A DNA stretch of 64,000 nt, from assembly GCA_018350325.1 (NCBI GenBank), contig JAEVLN010000002.1:3498295-3562294 (forward strand), given 5' to 3'. The DNA is from Globodera rostochiensis (taxonomy: Eukaryota; Nematoda; Chromadorea; Rhabditida; Heteroderidae). This document shows, piece by piece, positions 59,231 through 64,000 of this stretch (position 1 is its first letter; the number at the start of each line of letters is the position of its first letter). Under the pieces are notes generated by a model that worked only from the letters and a program-made list of their open reading frames with translations, did not search any database and had not been told where the DNA came from. The position numbers were made by a program, and so were the translations under genes.

Positions 59231-62200
59231 ATGCCACTAACTCAGCCGTCGTCCTCGTGCCTTCCCCTTCAATGCCGTCGACCATCGTCTGCAAGCTGTT
59301 CGTTGTATCTGAACTTGCTGTCCTTGGCTCTGCTCCTCATCCCCATTCTGTCCATGCTTCTCATGACCTCTCCGGCCGCCTGTTCTTCGGCACCTTCGCT
59401 GCCAATTCCATCGCAATCATTTGACTTTGCTTCTTTTGGAGACCTTTTGCCGGAACAGCAGCAGCAGCCTTCTACATCATCGCCATCATCATCGGAAGAG
59501 ACTGTGCGAAAGAGTGCGACGGAAAAGGCCGAAGAATGGGAGAAAGAGGAGGCGAAGAAGTTGAAGAAGGTTCAGAACCAGCAGAAGAAGAACATACATC
59601 GCGTGACCGTAAAGAGACAAATGAAAAGAGCAGTGGCGTCAGAGGTATTGGAGGAGGAAGAGCGCGAGAAGGCGGCGGAAGAGGAAGCGCAGACCTGCAC
59701 AGTGCGCGTTCAAGTGGTGAGCGCTTTTAATCATTATCTAAAATTGTCAAATTGGAAAAGCCCCCGACCTGCAATGAACTCATTGCGCAAATAGAGTTGA
59801 TTAATAAATCGCAACTTTCATAAAAACTCGTCTCTGATCCGCTTTATTCTCCCCTAATCCGCGTGTTTTTGCTTCGCCTCCGGCGGAATCTTCCTTCTAT
59901 CCGCTACAAATTTAGTAACTGTTCGTTTTTCAAAAATCGTTTAGCAAAACAGCCTCTGAATGGTTGGCACTTAAACGTGAGTGCCCATTTGAGAGATTAT
60001 GCCTTCGGGTGATCGGACGCCGGTGGCCCCCGGGGGGTGGAGGGTTGACGCGTCGTCCCAATCAGCCAAGTGCCACGGCAATTCGAAAACAACAAAAATT
60101 GTATTTGAAGTCCTTAAATGTTGAAACTTTGAGTATGCCGCCGGGAAAAGTACATGAAAGGGATGAGAACCCGATTGGGGGTGATCTTTGTTGATAGTTT
60201 CAGCGAGAGAGAGAGAGAGAAAGATACGGTGGGTTGGGCGAGACTGCCTCGAGGTTACGGTATCACCCGAAGCAAAACACAAATTAAAATAATTAAATTC
60301 TGAACGTCATGCGCACAAACTATGCTGGGAAATTCCCACGCTTCGCCTTAAAATAGAAACAAACGAGTTAACGAAATGCCACCAGAACTGACAGAACCTC
60401 CGAGCCCAACATTTTGTGTCCCAAATTTGGATGCTTCGGGGGACGTTTCGTTCCTTCGCTAATTGTTTTTGCCGCCCGCCGGGGAATGTTTTCATTTTCG
60501 TCGGCGTCGACGTGTTTCTTTTTTATTATTGCCGCCGACCATTCCACCGACCGACCACAACTTGCTTCCCCCCCCCCGCTTTTCCGGGCGAATTTCTTCC
60601 CCCCCCCGGCCCCCACTTTTATCTAACCGCCAATGTTTACACACCCAAAAAGTGTCGCTCATTTGGCAACAAGGGTTAATTACCTAATAATCCTTTTTGC
60701 AGAAACCGCCTCTCTCAAAACAAACATTTCGAAAGTGGCGTGAGATGATGAAAGGAAGTGATGAAATTGTGCGGGGGTCCCTCAGAGAAATATCAAAAAC
60801 AATTCCCCCCCCCCCCCCACCGGTTGGTCCTTCTCCAAAAACGGCGGAATTGAGCTTCGCCGCCGTTCGTCACTGAGGCAAAGGAAATGTATAAAATCAA
60901 ATTTCCTTCCCCCGGGGGCGGACAGACATCGCTTTGGGGGGGGGGAGGAATGAGTGGGTGTGGTGGGTTGGAGGACGCGTGATTATGTAATGGGGAGGCC
61001 CATAAACGAGAGCAATCTCGAAACCATACCAGACGATAAAGAATCATTCCTTGCATTGTTTGTGGATGAATGGGCGAAATAATGCATAAATTGTTTGAGT
61101 CTAGACGGGGCGGGGCGGTGGGACAATTGAAATTGCGGGGGTTGGCATTACGCCAAAATTGGAGAGAGTGGCGACGCCGGCGGGGCACCGTCGACTTTTG
61201 GCCCAATTCCCCCCGCCTAAGGGGCTATTTTGGGGTTGTCTGCTGTCCTTGCGCCAATGTTTGTTTGTTTCGGTGTTTGACTGTTGAAATGACCTTGAGA
61301 AGAGAAAGACAAATTGCTTTAAGTGATTCATAGCAAAAGGCAGAGAGAGAAATGACAAAAATTTGTTGTTGACGACGGACACTTCCGACGCGTTTCCTGT
61401 CTGCCTAATCAGTTATTAATCATTCTTCCTTCATCGTCGTTTAACGATTTTCCTCTTACAAATTAGTCTCCAAATGACGCCATTTCCCCTTTGGGCATTC
61501 CCTCCCTCCTAATAAGATAATAAATAAAAATTAGTCGCCATCAATTTAAGCAGTGTTGCTAGATCATCTCTTCTTTAAACCTTTGCACTTTGTTGCCTTT
61601 CGGGATTTGTCCACCAATTCGAGAGAATGTAAAGATCCTCGAATTTGTAATTAGAGAAACAATGAAAGAGTTAGGGGGCCCAAAAGGTGAAGAAGCACTT
61701 TTCCCCTTTAATAATTTACATTTTGTCGCTTTTGGTGAGCAAATTGTTTGTCTGTCTGTCTCCGGCGGGGCAAAAATTACCTTCCGACGTCAGTCCCCAC
61801 TTCCCGCCACCCCACGTGACTGGCAAAAAGCTGTCTGGCGGGCGACCTTTGTTTATGAAAGGACATGTCCGCCCTCCGGGGGCATTCATTACCCTTCCGG
61901 GCTTCTGCCAAACTTCCATTGCTCTTCTTCTTCCTTCCGGCGGAATCTTTTCCTGCAATGGATGATGCTTTTGATAGGATTCTTTCATCCCCATCGTCCC
62001 ATTATATCTTCCGTCCGTCCGTCCGTCCGTCCGTCATCAACCTTTCCCCTCCCCCCCTCCCCCCACTTTTCCCCAATTCCATTCATTTTGTATTCGCAAA
62101 CATCGACGGAGCATCGGCGTCATTTTTCTCGCATTGTCAGAGAAATTTGTTGGTTGGCTGCGCATGGAAACGATGGAAACAATGAAACGCTTAAAATAAA

Positions 62201-63164
62201 GGCACCGACGACCCCTCCGGGGAAAGGGGGGGGGAGGGGGGTACGGTATTGAGAAGGAAAGGAGGGGGGGGGGGGGATTTAATGGTGAAAGGATGGCACC
62301 CAAACGGAGACAACGCAACAATTGATGCGTGCCTCAAAGAACGGCTGCCGCCGCTGCTTTGTCCGTCCCTGCACAAAAGAAAAACGGAAACAAAAATAAA
62401 TCCCTCAAAGGAAGTAATTAATTGGCCATTTTATTATTCCATTCCGGAGACCAAAGGCTTTCCCGCCCACCTCGCGTTAATCGGTGGCCCGAACCCAAAA
62501 ATAAATTTGGAATAATTATTCTGCCGAAGTGAAAATAATATAATAATCTGATAACGCTTCATTCCCGGCCAAAGCCACCACTTTTGCCTAATTTGTAAGC
62601 GACAAAAAAGGAAACATCCCTCGAGGGGAGGGAGGCTTAAGCCCGAAATGGGCTTTTGGCGGCACCACGCGACCAATTTTCTGATTAGCCTAAAATACCA
62701 CAATAGTAATGCACCATTTTTGTAGCAAAGCGTAAATCTGCGAATTTTGCAGATAATAAAAAAGGAAAATATAAAACCCATGAACATTGGTAAAAGCTAA
62801 AAGTGGAAAATTATTTACGTAAGTATGGGAAAATGTGATCCTTCGGTTACAATTAACGCGTCGGGGACACCCGGGTTCGGGGGGACAGACCCAACCAAAA
62901 CTGGTGGGAATTGGGGACACCCGGGTTCGGGGGGGGGGGGACAGACCCAACCAAAACTGGTGGGAATTGGGGACACCCGGGTTCGGGGGGGGGGGGGGAC
63001 AGACCCAACCAAAACTGGTGGGAATTAAATAATGTAAAATAATTTGCTTTTAATTTCAGGTGAAAAAGGTTAAGGGCAAATGCGTGCGTCTTCACGGGGG
63101 CCAAAGCGCGTGCCAAAGTGCGGACTATTTGGACCCGGTGAATGAGGATTGCATGTTCGCATAA
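59231..63164 (+). CDS. Predicted secreted four-cysteine protein B, paralogue of protein A
   Basis: Two exons, 59231-59716 and 63060-63164, encode 196 residues. A 20-residue hydrophobic segment (LYLNLLSLALLLIPILSMLL, about residues 28-47) is a signal peptide with a long n-region, or a signal anchor. Then follow a Ser/Pro-rich part with a QQQQ run and a strongly charged Glu/Lys coiled-coil-like region (59500-59690). At the end is the cysteine module QTCTVRVQV, GKCVRLHGGQSACQS, LDPVNEDCMF, with spacing C-x13-C-x9-C-x12-C. The last two spacings and ACQS/LDPxN/CxF are identical in protein A, and the intron position and phase match too. The 3.3-kb intron has no recognisable gene. AATAAA at 63336 is the likely poly(A) signal. 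The donor could also be 3 bp earlier. Confidence 0.65.
59717..63059. other. 3.3-kb intron of secreted protein gene B
   Basis: No exon or gene was recognised on either strand. Contents: GA microsatellite at about 60205-60220, several C or G homopolymers (60570, 60605, 60806, 60938, 62255), a CCGT microsatellite at about 62010-62032, and a three-copy tandem repeat at 62865-63020. Some segments are unusually GC-balanced and free of the AT-rich repeats seen elsewhere. Confidence 0.4.
62862..63020. repeat. Three-copy tandem repeat of about 55-60 bp
   Basis: Units of GGGGACACCCGGGTTCGGGG followed by 0-7 further G, then ACAGACCCAACCAAAACTGG and TGGGAATT. Like the arrays at 40662 and 43571, a conserved core is joined to a G-run of variable length. 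It lies 40 bp upstream of the last exon of gene B. Confidence 0.85.
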
Positions 63165-64000
63165 GGAGGAGAGAGAAACTGGACAATGTGAAGACAGACA
63201 AACAGAAACAATATTTGAATCAATTTCGAAACGAAAGTTTTGCACTCAATCCCTCTCTCCAGTTCTCCGAGCATATTTCATAACTTTTGATCTAATTAAA
63301 ACGTGTATCCCCCCCCCCAATCCCAAAAGCGTCATAATAAACCAATTGTTCACAAATTTCTCTCTGATTTGCTAAATGTGCAAAATGATTGGTTGTTTCT
63401 TTTTATTGTCCCTTTTATTGTCTTAATGATCTCATTGTAATAGCGTCAACAATCAATCAGAGCTCTTTGAGGTCCTCCTTCGCGCTGCTTTTTTAGCCAC
63501 ATATCATTCAGCCCAATTAAATATTAGCATCTTATTTATAATGTGTGAAATTAATTGTTAGCAGTCCACTATTAAAAGAAAAGTTAATTCGAATTGCTAA
63601 AAGATTAGTTTAAATTATGCTCGAGAGTCTCGAGTCTTTGCTTGAGAGTCTCGAGTCTTTGCTCCAGAGTCTCGAGTTCTATTCCCGAGAGTAGTTAATC
63701 ATTACTAATATCATTTTTTGTCGGTTAAACAAGACTTTTCGGACATAATCGGGCATTTTTGCCTGCTAAATGAGGCTTTTGAGTTTTTATTTGAGAACCC
63801 TGCCTGAAGATGGCGTTTTTGGTGAAAATTCGCTTATTTCTCCGGACGAATCTCCTTTTGAGAAAAAAAAGAGTTTGGGCCCTATTTAAACCGGGTTTTT
63901 CCCCGGTACTGAAGTGCCACTTTTGCACTGGGACTCAGTCGGTATCCAAATGGCCTCTGATCGGCTTGCTCACGCCTAGATCGATTTGTCTCAGCGAGCT
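63165..64000. other. 3' UTR of gene B and flank
   Basis: Contains the poly(A) signal at 63336. A three-copy tandem repeat of about 24-25 bp (GAGAGTCTCGAGTCTTTGCT) lies at about 63621-63680. No further gene was recognised to the end. Confidence 0.4.

Overview
The window looks like chromosomal DNA from a nematode, probably a plant-parasitic tylenchid. Genes are split into many short exons with mostly 40-350 bp introns, several genes begin just behind a pyrimidine-rich AG that could accept a spliced leader, and at least one (up to five) introns appear to use GC-AG instead of GT-AG splicing. GC-AG introns are reported as frequent in cyst nematodes (Globodera/Heterodera). That placement is inference; no rRNA or mitochondrial marker is present.

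The left two thirds (about 0.9-36.8 kb) is ordinary gene space. In order it holds a KRI1 homologue (-), a WBP2-like GRAM/PPxY protein (+), a very long Q/N/S-rich protein with a C-terminal coiled coil (+), a Rho GDI (-) head to head with a KIAA0930 homologue (+), AKAP17A/XE7 (+), NSRP1/CCDC55 (+), TOM1 (-), CutA (-) and a protein tentatively placed near the TAF1C/Rrn6 Pol I factor subunits (+). Most have housekeeping roles: ribosome biogenesis, splicing, endosomal sorting and Rho signalling. Exon models were built by hand from reading frames, splice-site phase and remembered family sequences; no alignment was run.

The right third (about 37-64 kb) is repeat country. It holds hAT-like elements with intact 8-bp target-site duplications, foldback elements, and at least six unrelated minisatellites: a roughly 58-bp C-rich array, a 5-kb G-rich array, and 55-bp, 31-bp, about 35-bp and 48-bp arrays. 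Long open frames across these arrays are by-products of the repeat period and are not annotated as genes.

Inside this repeat-rich part lie two small genes for predicted secreted proteins (42.8-48.8 kb and 59.2-63.2 kb). Their last exons are clearly related to each other: four cysteines with C-x9-C-x12-C spacing, and shared ACQS and LDPxN strings. In each, a very large phase-0 intron (5.5 and 3.3 kb) splits the module, and in the first that intron is almost entirely G-rich minisatellite. I do not recognise the family. This pair is the most interesting find in the window.
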